A stretch of DNA of 64,000 nucleotides. It comes from CAVQAH01 sp963784195. GTDB lineage: Bacteria; Acidobacteriota; Vicinamibacteria; Vicinamibacterales; 2-12-FULL-66-21. The stretch is taken from positions 62,001 through 126,000 of the forward strand of contig CAWARA010000015.1 of the NCBI GenBank assembly GCA_963784195.1. Reading direction: 5' to 3'. The translations under genes were made by a program, and so were the position numbers. Positions 18,801 through 29,223 of the stretch are shown here, in pieces. Within the stretch, counting starts at the first letter, position 1. The number at the start of each line of letters is the position of its first letter. The notes under the pieces are model-generated. The model saw nothing but the letters and a program-made list of their open reading frames with translations. It did no database searches and was not told the DNA's origin.

Positions 18801-20024
18801 GTGCTGAACACCGATCTCGAACGTCAGGGCTCCGCGGTGACCGGCCCCGAGCTGCGGTCCGAGACCATGACCGTCAACATGGGCCCGCAGCACCCGAGCA
18901 CGCATGGCGTACTGCGGCTCGTGCTCGAACTGTCCGGTGAAACCGTCGTCTCGGCAGACACCACCATCGGCTTCCTCCACACGGGGATCGAGAAGACCGC
19001 CGAACAGAAAAAATGGCAGCAGGTGATCCCGCTCGTCGAGCGGATGGATTACCTCGGCGCGCAGTCGAGCAGTCTCGCGTTCTGCCTGTCGGTGGAGAAG
19101 ATGCTCGGCGTGGAAATGCCGGCGCGCGTCCGCGATATCCGTGTGCTGATCGCCGAGCTGCAGCGCATCACGAGCCATCTCGTGTGGCTCGGCACGCACG
19201 GTCTCGAGATCGGCGCCGTGTCGGTGATGATGTATTGCTTCCGTGAGCGGGAGCAGTTGCTGAACATCAACGAGATGCTCGCCGGCTTCCGCATGTTTCC
19301 AAGCTACATGCGGATCGGCGGCCTCCGCGAGGATCTCCCCAGCGGGTTCCATCAGGCGGTCAAGACGTTCCTCGACAAGTTCCCGGAGAAGTTGAACGAG
19401 TACGAAGACCTGCTGACGAAGAACCAGATCTGGCTCAAGCGAACCCGCGGCGTCGGCGTCGTCTCGAAGGAAGACACGCTGAGCTACGGGTTGGTCGGTC
19501 CGATGGCGCGTGCCGCCGGTATCGCCTACGACGTCCGGAAAGTGTTTCCCTACCTGGGTTACGAGACGTACGACTTCGAGGTGCCGGTCGGATCGGCCGC
19601 TGACGTCTACGACCGGTATCTGGTGCGCATGGAAGAAATGCGGCAGAGCACGAATATCGCCCAGCAGGCGCTCGCGCGCATCACGCCGAAGGGTGTGTAC
19701 GACATCCAGGACTACCGCATCGTGCCGCCGCCGAAAGACAAGGTTTACAGCGAGATGGAGGGGCTGATTCAGCACTTCCTGATCTACTCGCAGGGGTTCA
19801 CCGTTCCGCCGGGCGAGGCCTACGTGCCGGTCGAGGGCGCGCGCGGCGAGCATGGCTTCACGATCGTGTCCGACGGCACCAACCGGCCGTATCGCATCAA
19901 GCTGCGGGCGCCGTCGTTCTACGCATGTCAGGCGCTGCCGAAGATGATCGTCGGCGGGTTGATTGCCGACGTCATCGCGGTCATCGGTTCCACGGACGTC
20001 GTCATGGGGGATGTGGACCGATGA
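18801..20024 (+). CDS. nuoD: NADH-quinone oxidoreductase subunit D
   Basis: 407 residues, the 49-kDa subunit that lines the quinone site with NuoB. Motifs: MTVNMGPQHPSTHGVLRLVL near the N-terminus, GFLHTGIEK, and the C-terminal ALPKMIVGGLIADVIAVIGS with a D-x-V-x-G-D-V-D-R end typical of the family. GTG at 18801 is the start, 16 bases after nuoC. The stop overlaps the nuoE start as ATGA. Confidence 0.96.
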   Translation: MLNTDLERQGSAVTGPELRSETMTVNMGPQHPSTHGVLRLVLELSGETVVSADTTIGFLHTGIEKTAEQKKWQQVIPLVERMDYLGAQSSSLAFCLSVEKMLGVEMPARVRDIRVLIAELQRITSHLVWLGTHGLEIGAVSVMMYCFREREQLLNINEMLAGFRMFPSYMRIGGLREDLPSGFHQAVKTFLDKFPEKLNEYEDLLTKNQIWLKRTRGVGVVSKEDTLSYGLVGPMARAAGIAYDVRKVFPYLGYETYDFEVPVGSAADVYDRYLVRMEEMRQSTNIAQQALARITPKGVYDIQDYRIVPPPKDKVYSEMEGLIQHFLIYSQGFTVPPGEAYVPVEGARGEHGFTIVSDGTNRPYRIKLRAPSFYACQALPKMIVGGLIADVIAVIGSTDVVMGDVDR

Positions 20025-20623
20025 GTTTCCACCCGTTGATGTCGTATGACGATCGGCTCCACAAGTCGGAGCGAAAGCTTCCCGACGAAGGACCGCCGTT
20101 CATCTTCACGCCGGAGCGGCGTGCGGCGCTCGACGAGATCCTGACCAAGTACCCGCCGGACCGGAAGCGCTCGGCGGTCCTTGCCGCGCTGTACCTCGTG
20201 CAGGAGCAGCAGGGATACCTGACCGCGAACGGCATGCGTCACGTCGCCGGCATCCTCGGCATGAGCCCTGCGGAGGTCGACGACGTCGCGACGTACTACG
20301 TGATGTTCTACAAGGAACCGGTCGGCAAGTACGTGCTGCAGGTGTGCCGGACGCTTTCGTGCGCGCTGCTGGGCGCCGAGCGCGTCACCGAGACGCTTTC
20401 CGAGAAACTCGGAATCAAGGTCGGCGAAACCGATCCGTCGGGCATGTTCACGCTGCTCGAGTTCGAGTGCCTGGGCGCGTGCGATCGCGCGCCGGTCGTG
20501 ATGGTCAACAACGAGCTGTGGCACGAGACCCTGAAACCGGAAGATGCGGGGAAACTCGTGGATGACTTGAAGTCGCGGGGGGCAGCCGCGCTGTCAGGAT
20601 GTCATCTGGAGGTCGAACGATGA
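20021..20623 (+). CDS. nuoE: NADH-quinone oxidoreductase subunit E
   Basis: 200-residue thioredoxin-fold subunit holding the [2Fe-2S] cluster N1a. The four ligands are in CRTLSC (C-x4-C) and CLGACDRAP (C-x3-C). The N-terminal helical part (YPPDRKRSAVLAALYLVQEQ) is typical. Translationally coupled to nuoD through the ATGA overlap. Confidence 0.95.
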   Translation: MSFHPLMSYDDRLHKSERKLPDEGPPFIFTPERRAALDEILTKYPPDRKRSAVLAALYLVQEQQGYLTANGMRHVAGILGMSPAEVDDVATYYVMFYKEPVGKYVLQVCRTLSCALLGAERVTETLSEKLGIKVGETDPSGMFTLLEFECLGACDRAPVVMVNNELWHETLKPEDAGKLVDDLKSRGAAALSGCHLEVER

Positions 20624-20802
20624 CGCCGCGGCTGAAGCCGCTCGCGCTGAAGCTGGAAACAGCTCCGCTGTTTGAGCTGGAGACAGCAGCTGAAGCTGCG
20701 CACGTAGGGAAAACAGAAGAAAGGCTGGAAACCGCGAGATCGGCGAGTTGGCAAGGCAAAGGCGCGCGCGAAGCCGCGCGCTGCTGGAGCGCTCTAAGAA
20801 AA
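20624..20802. other. Repeat-rich spacer between nuoE and nuoF
   Basis: 179 nt with several short palindromic segments (GGCTGAAGCC; CAGCTCCGCTGTTTGAGCTG; GCGCGCGAAGCCGCGCGC). The nuoF frame is open through it back to 20599, which would add 68 Lys/Ala/Glu-rich residues unlike the family, so I treat it as non-coding. Confidence 0.55.
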
Positions 20803-22101
20803 ATGGAACCAATTCTCACGAAATACGTCCGGGAGCCGAATGGCCACACCCTCGACTTCTTTCTGAAGCACCAGGGATACGAGGGCCTGAAGAAGGCGCT
20901 TGCGACGCAGCCCAAGGACGTCATCGAGATCGTGAAGGCGTCGGGGCTTCGCGGCCGCGGCGGCGCAGGATTTCCGACCGGGCTCAAATTTCAGTTCGTG
21001 CTCAAGGACACGCCGCTGCCGAAGTACATCTGCTGCAATGCGGACGAGAGCGAGCCGGGCACGTTCAAGGACCACGTCCTCATGGAGCGCAACCCGCATC
21101 TCGTTTTCGAGGGTTGTTTGATCGGCTGCTGGGCGATCGGGGCCAAGGTCGCCTACATCTACATAAGGGGCGAGTTCTATCACGTCCAGCAGGTGCTCGA
21201 GGCCGAGCTCGCCAAGGCCTACGCCCAGGGGTACGCCGGCAAGAACATCATGGGCAGCGGCTGGGACTGCGACATCGTGATTCATCGCGGTGCCGGTGCG
21301 TACGAGGCGGGCGAGGAGACGGCGCTGATCGAATCGCTCGAAGGCAAGCGGGCGCAGCCGCGCATCAAACCGCCGTTCCCCGCCGTGTCGGGTCTCTACA
21401 ACTGCCCGACCGCCGTCAACAACGTCGAGACGCTGTGCAATCTGCCGCCGATCATCATCAACGGCGCCGAGTGGTTCACGTCGCTCGGCCCCGACAAGAA
21501 CGGCGGACCGAAGCTGTATTGCATCAGCGGGCACGTCAAGAAACCTGGAGTCTACGAAGCGCCCATGAAGGTCACGCTTCGTGAGCTGATCTTCGGTTAC
21601 GCCGGCGGCATTCGCGACGGCCATCAGCTCAAGGCGGTGATCCCCGGTGGCTCGTCTGTCCCCATCCTGCTGCCCGATCAGCTCGACATCCCGGCGTCGT
21701 TCGACGATGTGGTGAAGGCCGGCTCGATGCTCGGCTCGGCCGGAATCATCGTGATGGACGAGACGACGTGCATGGTCTGGGCCGCGCGCAACCTCCTCTA
21801 TTTCTACAAGCACGAGTCGTGCGGCAAGTGCACGCCCTGTCGCGAGGGCGGCGACTGGCTCCACAAGATCCTGACGCGCATCGAGAGCGGTGAAGGGGAG
21901 ATGCGCGACATCGATCTGCTGGTCAGCATCGGCAACAACATTGTCGGCAAGACGCTGTGCGCGTTTGGCGACGCCGCGGCGACACCCGCACTGACGACGG
22001 TCAAACACTTCCGCGCCGAGTTCGAAGCGCACGTGCGGGAGGGTCGGTGCACGGTCCCGGCCGACTGGCGCGCATCGAAGATGCCGGTTGGGGCCCACTG
22101 A
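20803..22101 (+). CDS. nuoF: NADH-quinone oxidoreductase subunit F
   Basis: 432 residues; binds NADH, FMN and cluster N3. The glycine-rich FMN/NADH site reads SGLRGRGGAGFPTGLK, with YICCNADESEPGTFKDH after it. The [4Fe-4S] ligands are in ESCGKCTPCREGG. ATG 20803 (MEPILTKYVREPNG) agrees with the family start. The stop overlaps the start of nuoH (TGATG), so there is no place for nuoG between them. Confidence 0.96.
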   Translation: MEPILTKYVREPNGHTLDFFLKHQGYEGLKKALATQPKDVIEIVKASGLRGRGGAGFPTGLKFQFVLKDTPLPKYICCNADESEPGTFKDHVLMERNPHLVFEGCLIGCWAIGAKVAYIYIRGEFYHVQQVLEAELAKAYAQGYAGKNIMGSGWDCDIVIHRGAGAYEAGEETALIESLEGKRAQPRIKPPFPAVSGLYNCPTAVNNVETLCNLPPIIINGAEWFTSLGPDKNGGPKLYCISGHVKKPGVYEAPMKVTLRELIFGYAGGIRDGHQLKAVIPGGSSVPILLPDQLDIPASFDDVVKAGSMLGSAGIIVMDETTCMVWAARNLLYFYKHESCGKCTPCREGGDWLHKILTRIESGEGEMRDIDLLVSIGNNIVGKTLCAFGDAAATPALTTVKHFRAEFEAHVREGRCTVPADWRASKMPVGAH

Positions 22102-23144
22102 TGCGCGAATGGCTCCTGAGCTGGGTCACACCGCTCAACGTGCACCTGGTGTTGATCGTTTTCACCTTCAACATGCTGGTCCTCTCGGCCGCCTTCATGG
22201 TGTGGATGGAACGGAAGGTTTGCGCGTACATCCAGGACCGCGTCGGGCCCAACCGCGTCGGCGTCGAAGGGTGGCTGCAGCCGTTCGCTGACGTCATCAA
22301 GCTGCTGATGAAAGAGGAGCTGCGGCCGAAAGCGGCTGACGCCCTCCTGTTCGTGATCGCGCCGGTGATTTCAGCGACCGCCGCCTTCGCGGCGTTCTCG
22401 GTGGTGCCGTTCGGCACCGAACTGTCGCTGTTCGGCCTGCTCGATCAGCCGATTCCGCTGCAGGTGACCGACGTCAACGTAGCGGTGCTCGTCATCTTCG
22501 CCATCACCTCGATGGGCGTCTACGGCATCGTGCTCGCCGGCTGGAGCTCCAACAGCAAGTACTCGCTCCTCGGCGGCATCCGGTCGTCGGCGCAGATGAT
22601 CAGCTACGAGCTGTCGTACGGCCTGGCGCTCGCCGCGGTGATCATGCTCGCCGGTTCGCTCTCGTTGCGCGAGATCGTGCTCAACCAATCGGGCACGTGG
22701 TTCGGGTTCATTCCGCGCTGGTACGTGTTCCTCCAGCCGCTCGGCTTCCTCATTTACATGACGGCTGGCGTTGCCGAAACCAACCGCGCGCCGTTCGATT
22801 TTCCCGAGGCGGAGCAGGAGCTGGTTGCCGGCTACCACACCGAGTACAGCTCGATGAGCTTCGCGATGTTCTTCCTGGCCGAATACGTGAACATGGTCAC
22901 GGTTTCGGCTGTCGCCGTCAGCCTGTATCTTGGCGGCTGGCTCGGTCCGATTCTGCCCGACTGGCTGGCGTGGATCTGGTTCCTCGTCAAGGTGTTCCTG
23001 CTCCTGTTCTTCTACGTCTGGATGCGGTGGACGCTGCCGAGATACCGCTACGACCAGCTGATGGAGTTCGGCTGGAAATGGCTGCTCCCTGTCGCCACGT
23101 TGAACCTCATCGCCACGGCGGCACTGGTCCTGTGGATGGAATGA
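22101..23144 (+). CDS. nuoH: NADH-quinone oxidoreductase subunit H
   Basis: 347-residue membrane subunit that forms the quinone tunnel with NuoB and NuoD. Family marks are ERKVCAYIQDRVGPNRVG and the loop AGVAETNRAPFDFPEAEQEL. Eight or more membrane segments. The start shares a base with the nuoF stop and the stop overlaps nuoJ as ATGA. nuoI, which normally follows nuoH, is absent. Confidence 0.96.
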   Translation: MREWLLSWVTPLNVHLVLIVFTFNMLVLSAAFMVWMERKVCAYIQDRVGPNRVGVEGWLQPFADVIKLLMKEELRPKAADALLFVIAPVISATAAFAAFSVVPFGTELSLFGLLDQPIPLQVTDVNVAVLVIFAITSMGVYGIVLAGWSSNSKYSLLGGIRSSAQMISYELSYGLALAAVIMLAGSLSLREIVLNQSGTWFGFIPRWYVFLQPLGFLIYMTAGVAETNRAPFDFPEAEQELVAGYHTEYSSMSFAMFFLAEYVNMVTVSAVAVSLYLGGWLGPILPDWLAWIWFLVKVFLLLFFYVWMRWTLPRYRYDQLMEFGWKWLLPVATLNLIATAALVLWME

Positions 23145-23662
23145 CCATGGAGATCTTCGCGTTTTTCGTTTTCGCGTTCATTGCCATCGTCGCATCCGTC
23201 ATTGTCATCGGGCAGGGGAACCCGATGTACAGCGTGATGTCGCTGATCGGCTCGTTCGGCGCGCTCGCCGGGCTCTACGTCCTGCTCGACGCGCCGTTCA
23301 CGGCGGTGACGCAGATCATCATCTACGCCGGCGCCATCATGGTCCTGTTCCTGTTCGTCGTCATGCTCCTGAACGTGCCGCGTGAAGAGCCGCTGCCGCC
23401 GTCACCGGTCGTGAATATCCTCGGCCCGACCGGTGTCAAGCTTGGCGCCCTGCTGTCCGTGCTGTTCGCGGTCGAGATCGTCTGGGCGCTGTCGCGCATC
23501 GGCACGGGGTCGTTCGTGGAGGATCAGGGCGAGTCGCTGAGCTCGGTGAGGAACATCGGCCGGGCGCTGTTCACCGAGCACGCCTTCGCCTTCGAGGCCA
23601 CGTCGGTGCTCATCCTCGTCGCCATGGTCGGCGCCGTCGTCCTCGCGCGGAAGGAGCACTGA
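23141..23662 (+). CDS. nuoJ: NADH-quinone oxidoreductase subunit J
   Basis: 173 residues with five hydrophobic segments; contains the conserved NPMYSVMSLIGSFGALAGLY and IIIYAGAIMVLFLFVVMLLN segments. ATG 23141 overlaps the nuoH stop; ATG 23147 is two codons downstream and equally possible. Completes the proton-channel-linking part of the membrane arm with NuoA, NuoH and NuoK. Confidence 0.94.
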   Translation: MTMEIFAFFVFAFIAIVASVIVIGQGNPMYSVMSLIGSFGALAGLYVLLDAPFTAVTQIIIYAGAIMVLFLFVVMLLNVPREEPLPPSPVVNILGPTGVKLGALLSVLFAVEIVWALSRIGTGSFVEDQGESLSSVRNIGRALFTEHAFAFEATSVLILVAMVGAVVLARKEH

Positions 23663-23666
23663 TCCC

Positions 23667-23969
23667 ATGGTGCCGCTCAATTACTTTCTGGTGCTCTCCG
23701 GGATCCTGTTCGCGATCGGCACGACCGGCGTATTCCTGCGGCGCAACCTGATCACCGTGATGCTGTCCATCGAGATCATGTTGAACGCGGTCAACCTGAC
23801 CTTCGTCGCGGTCGGACGCTACATCGGGACCGTCGACGGCCAGATCATCACGTTTTTCGTCATGACCGTCGCGGCGGCCGAAGCCGCGGTCGGGCTCGCC
23901 ATCGTCATCGCGCTCTTCCGTCATCGCGAGACGCTGAGCCCTGATGCCTTCACGTCGTTGAAGTGGTGA
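23667..23969 (+). CDS. nuoK: NADH-quinone oxidoreductase subunit K
   Basis: 100 residues, the usual length, with three membrane segments and the conserved buried glutamates in MLSIEIMLNAVNLTF and AAAEAAVGLAIVIALFR. An AAGGAG sequence precedes the ATG at suitable spacing. Confidence 0.96.
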   Translation: MVPLNYFLVLSGILFAIGTTGVFLRRNLITVMLSIEIMLNAVNLTFVAVGRYIGTVDGQIITFFVMTVAAAEAAVGLAIVIALFRHRETLSPDAFTSLKW

Positions 23970-23973
23970 CGCC

Positions 23974-26052
<2,079 letters not shown>

Positions 26053-26090
26053 GCCTCGAGCAGTGCACGCTGCGCTCTGACTAGGTAGAC

Positions 26091-27776
26091 ATGCTTTCAA
26101 CCATCGTGTTCTTGCCGCTCGTCGGCGCGATTCTGCTGCTGCTTGCCGGCGGACGAGGCGACCGTCCGGACAGGGAACCCCTGATCCGCAACATCGCGCT
26201 GATCACGTCGCTCGTGACGTTCGCCGCGACGCTGCTGCTGTGGTCGCGTTTCGATCCAACGTCTGCCGTCTACCAGTTCGAGGAACGCTACGCCTGGATT
26301 CCGAGATTCGGCATTCAGTACTACATCGGTGTCGACGGCATCAGCCTGTTCCTCATCGTCCTGACCGGCTTCCTCACACCGCTCGCCCTGCTGTCGTCGT
26401 GGGACTCGGTGCACAAGAACGTCAAGGCGTTCAGCTTCTTCATCCTCGCGCTCGAAACCGCCATGCTCGGCGTGTTCGTCTCGATCGATCTGTTCCTGTT
26501 CTACGTCTTCTGGGACGCGATGCTGATCCCGATGTATTTCCTGATCGGCGTCTGGGGATACGAGCGGCGGGTTTACGCGGCGGTCAAGTTCATCCTCTAC
26601 ACGATGGCCGGCAGCGTGCTGATGCTGATTGCCATCATCGGTCTGGCGGTGGCGCACGCGGCGGCGACCGGCACGTCGAGCTTCAACCTGCTCGACCTGT
26701 ACACGCTGAAACTGGCGCCACGGACCGAGATGTGGTTCTTCCTCGCCTTCACGGTTGCGTTCGCCATCAAGGTGCCGCTGTTCCCGTTCCATACGTGGCT
26801 GCCGGATGCGCACGTCGAGGCGCCGACTGCCGGCTCGGTGATCCTGGCCGGCGTCCTGCTGAAGATGGGGACCTACGGTCTGCTGCGGTTCTCGTTCCCA
26901 CTGTTTCCGACCGCCGCGGTGGCCTTTGCGCCGCTCCTCGCGCTGCTCGCCGTGATCGGCATCGTCTATGGCGCGCTCGTCGCCATGGTGCAACCCGACA
27001 TGAAGAAGCTGGTCGCCTACTCGAGCGTCAGCCACCTTGGGTTCGTGGTGCTCGGGCTGTGCGCGATGACGCTGCAGGGCGTGCAAGGCTCCATTTATCA
27101 GATGCTCAACCACGGCGTCAGCACCGGCGGACTCTTCATGATCGTCGGCATGCTCTCGGATCGCCGCCACACGCGATTGATCTCGGAGTACGGCGGTCTC
27201 AAGTCCGTGACGCCCAAGCTCGTCGCCGCGTTTCTGATCATCACCCTGTCGTCGATCGCACTCCCGGCGCTGAACGGCTTCGTCGGTGAGTTCCTCATTC
27301 TGATTGGCGCCTACCGCTGGGACGCGCGCCTGACGACCGTCGCGGCAACGGGGGTGATTCTGTCCGCGGTCTACATGCTGTGGATGTTCCAGCGCGTGAA
27401 CTACGGACCGCTGACCAATCCGAAGAACCGCGAGCTGCCCGACCTGAGCGCGCGCGAGTGGGCGCTGGTCGTGCCAACGATTGCGATGGCGATTCTGATG
27501 GGTGTCGTGCCCGGGATCTTCCTCCGGCCAATGGAACCCGCCGTCGCCCGGGTGATCGAGCGCGTCAACGGCGCGCAACCGGCGCGGGTGCGAATGGATC
27601 AACAGCCGGCCGCTCACGGCGTTCCTGCGACGGCCGCCAACACGGCCGGACCGACACATGAATCTCTGCCTGGAGGGCGCGCTGTGAGCCCCGATCGGTC
27701 ATCCCGACTCCGCTCGACGAGCTTCGTCGAGGTCGCGCCGGAGCGCTTCGCGCGGAGGCGGACGAGCAATGACTGA
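26091..27776 (+). CDS. nuoM: NADH-quinone oxidoreductase subunit M
   Basis: 561-residue antiporter-like subunit. Motifs include FYVFWDAMLIPMYFLIGVWG (with the essential glutamate region), HTWLPDAHVEAPTAGSVILA and MKKLVAYSSVSHLGFVVLG. The last 60 or so residues (after VARVIERVNGAQ) are low-complexity and hydrophilic, longer than in most NuoM. The stop lies eight bases inside nuoN (ATGACTGA). Confidence 0.95.
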   Translation: MLSTIVFLPLVGAILLLLAGGRGDRPDREPLIRNIALITSLVTFAATLLLWSRFDPTSAVYQFEERYAWIPRFGIQYYIGVDGISLFLIVLTGFLTPLALLSSWDSVHKNVKAFSFFILALETAMLGVFVSIDLFLFYVFWDAMLIPMYFLIGVWGYERRVYAAVKFILYTMAGSVLMLIAIIGLAVAHAAATGTSSFNLLDLYTLKLAPRTEMWFFLAFTVAFAIKVPLFPFHTWLPDAHVEAPTAGSVILAGVLLKMGTYGLLRFSFPLFPTAAVAFAPLLALLAVIGIVYGALVAMVQPDMKKLVAYSSVSHLGFVVLGLCAMTLQGVQGSIYQMLNHGVSTGGLFMIVGMLSDRRHTRLISEYGGLKSVTPKLVAAFLIITLSSIALPALNGFVGEFLILIGAYRWDARLTTVAATGVILSAVYMLWMFQRVNYGPLTNPKNRELPDLSAREWALVVPTIAMAILMGVVPGIFLRPMEPAVARVIERVNGAQPARVRMDQQPAAHGVPATAANTAGPTHESLPGGRAVSPDRSSRLRSTSFVEVAPERFARRRTSND

Positions 27777-29202
27777 GTTTGCCGCCATCATCCCGATCGT
27801 CATCGTCGTGCTCTCGGCTATCGCGGCGATGCTCGCCGAGGCGTTCCGTCAGCCGGGTGAGCGCATGCCCATCGCCGGCCTTGGCCTGATCGGCCTCGTC
27901 GGCGCCGCGCTCGCGTCGGTGTTTCTCTGGGACGCCGATCGCACGAGCTTTGGCGTGGTTCGCGCGGACAATTTCGCGCTCTTCGTCAACATGGTGCTCT
28001 GCGTCGTGGGCGTGCTCACGATGATGTTCTCCGACGAGGTGGTCGACCGCGAGCAGATTCCGCCTGGCGAGTACTACGCGCTGACGCTCTTCGCTATCAG
28101 CGGCATGATGCTGATGGCTGCCGCCATCGATCTGCTCGTCATCTTTCTCGCCCTCGAGATCCTTTCGCTCGCCGTTTACGTGCTCACAGGGATCCGCCGC
28201 GCGAGCGCTGCAGGAGCGGAAGCGGCCTTCAAGTATTTCCTGCTGGGCTCATTTTCGAGTGCGTTCTTCCTCTACGGTGTAGCCTTCGCTTTTGCGGTGG
28301 CGAGATCGACTCGACTGGATGCGCTCAGCCAGGCGCTCTCGGCGCAGGGCGCCGCCGAGCCAAGCACCCTGCCGCTGCTTGCGGTCGGACTGCTGGCCGT
28401 CGGGTTTGCGTTCAAGGTCTCGGCCGTGCCCTTCCACATGTGGACGCCTGACGCCTACGAAGGCGCGCCCACGATTGTCACGGCGTTCATGTCCACCGGG
28501 GTCAAGGCGGCGGCGTTCGCGGCCTTCGTCCGCGTGTTTCTATCGCCGCTCGAGCCGCTGAAGGATCAGTGGATTCCGATGCTCTCGCTGGTGGCTGCCG
28601 CCACGATGATTCTCGGGACCGTGGTCGGTGTCGTGCAATCCAACGTCAAGCGCATGCTGGCGTATTCCAGCATCGCTCACGCCGGTTACCTGCTGCTCGG
28701 GATCATCGCGACGAACGAGACAGGGAAGGCAGCGGTGCTCTTCTACCTGCTCGCCTACGCTGTGACCAACCTCGGCGCGCTCGGCATCGTCGCGCTGCTC
28801 GGGACACCGCAGGATCAGCACGACGAGCTGCGTGACTTCGCCGGCCTGTGGCGATCGCGGCCGGGGCTCGCCGGCCTGATGACCGTTTTTCTCCTGTCGC
28901 TGGGAGGCTTTCCGCTGACCGCCGGGTTCATCGGCAAGTGGTACATCTTCAGCGCGGCGGTGGAGCAGGGGCACTACACGCTCGCGATCATCGGCGTGCT
29001 GACGAGCGTGATCTCGGTCTTCTTCTATCTTCGTATCGTCGTGATGATGTACATGACGGAGGGTGCCGAGATCAATCGCCCGCGGGTGCCGGCGACGGCG
29101 ATGGCCGGTCTGGGTCTCGCGACGCTGGGGGTCTTCTACCTCGGCGTGCTGCCTGCGTGGGTCATCGACCTTGCCCACGCGTCGATCACAACGATCTTCT
29201 GA
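27769..29202 (+). CDS. nuoN: NADH-quinone oxidoreductase subunit N
   Basis: 477-residue antiporter-like subunit, last gene of the operon. Recognised by FLALEILSLAVYVLTGIRR, FKYFLLGSFSSAFFLYGVA and FHMWTPDAYEGAPTIVTAFM, and by KRMLAYSSIAHAGYLLLG. ATG overlaps the nuoM stop. It converges on the permease gene with 21 bases between the stops; no clear terminator was seen there. Confidence 0.95.
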   Translation: MTEFAAIIPIVIVVLSAIAAMLAEAFRQPGERMPIAGLGLIGLVGAALASVFLWDADRTSFGVVRADNFALFVNMVLCVVGVLTMMFSDEVVDREQIPPGEYYALTLFAISGMMLMAAAIDLLVIFLALEILSLAVYVLTGIRRASAAGAEAAFKYFLLGSFSSAFFLYGVAFAFAVARSTRLDALSQALSAQGAAEPSTLPLLAVGLLAVGFAFKVSAVPFHMWTPDAYEGAPTIVTAFMSTGVKAAAFAAFVRVFLSPLEPLKDQWIPMLSLVAAATMILGTVVGVVQSNVKRMLAYSSIAHAGYLLLGIIATNETGKAAVLFYLLAYAVTNLGALGIVALLGTPQDQHDELRDFAGLWRSRPGLAGLMTVFLLSLGGFPLTAGFIGKWYIFSAAVEQGHYTLAIIGVLTSVISVFFYLRIVVMMYMTEGAEINRPRVPATAMAGLGLATLGVFYLGVLPAWVIDLAHASITTIF

Positions 29203-29223
29203 CGCGGCAGCAGCGCTGGCGTC

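Noticed and set aside
20599..20802. Extended NuoF N-terminus
   Set aside because: The added residues are low complexity and absent in the family; the ATG at 20803 fits homologues.
29203..29223. Terminator between nuoN and the permease gene
   Set aside because: Only 21 bases with no stem or T run.
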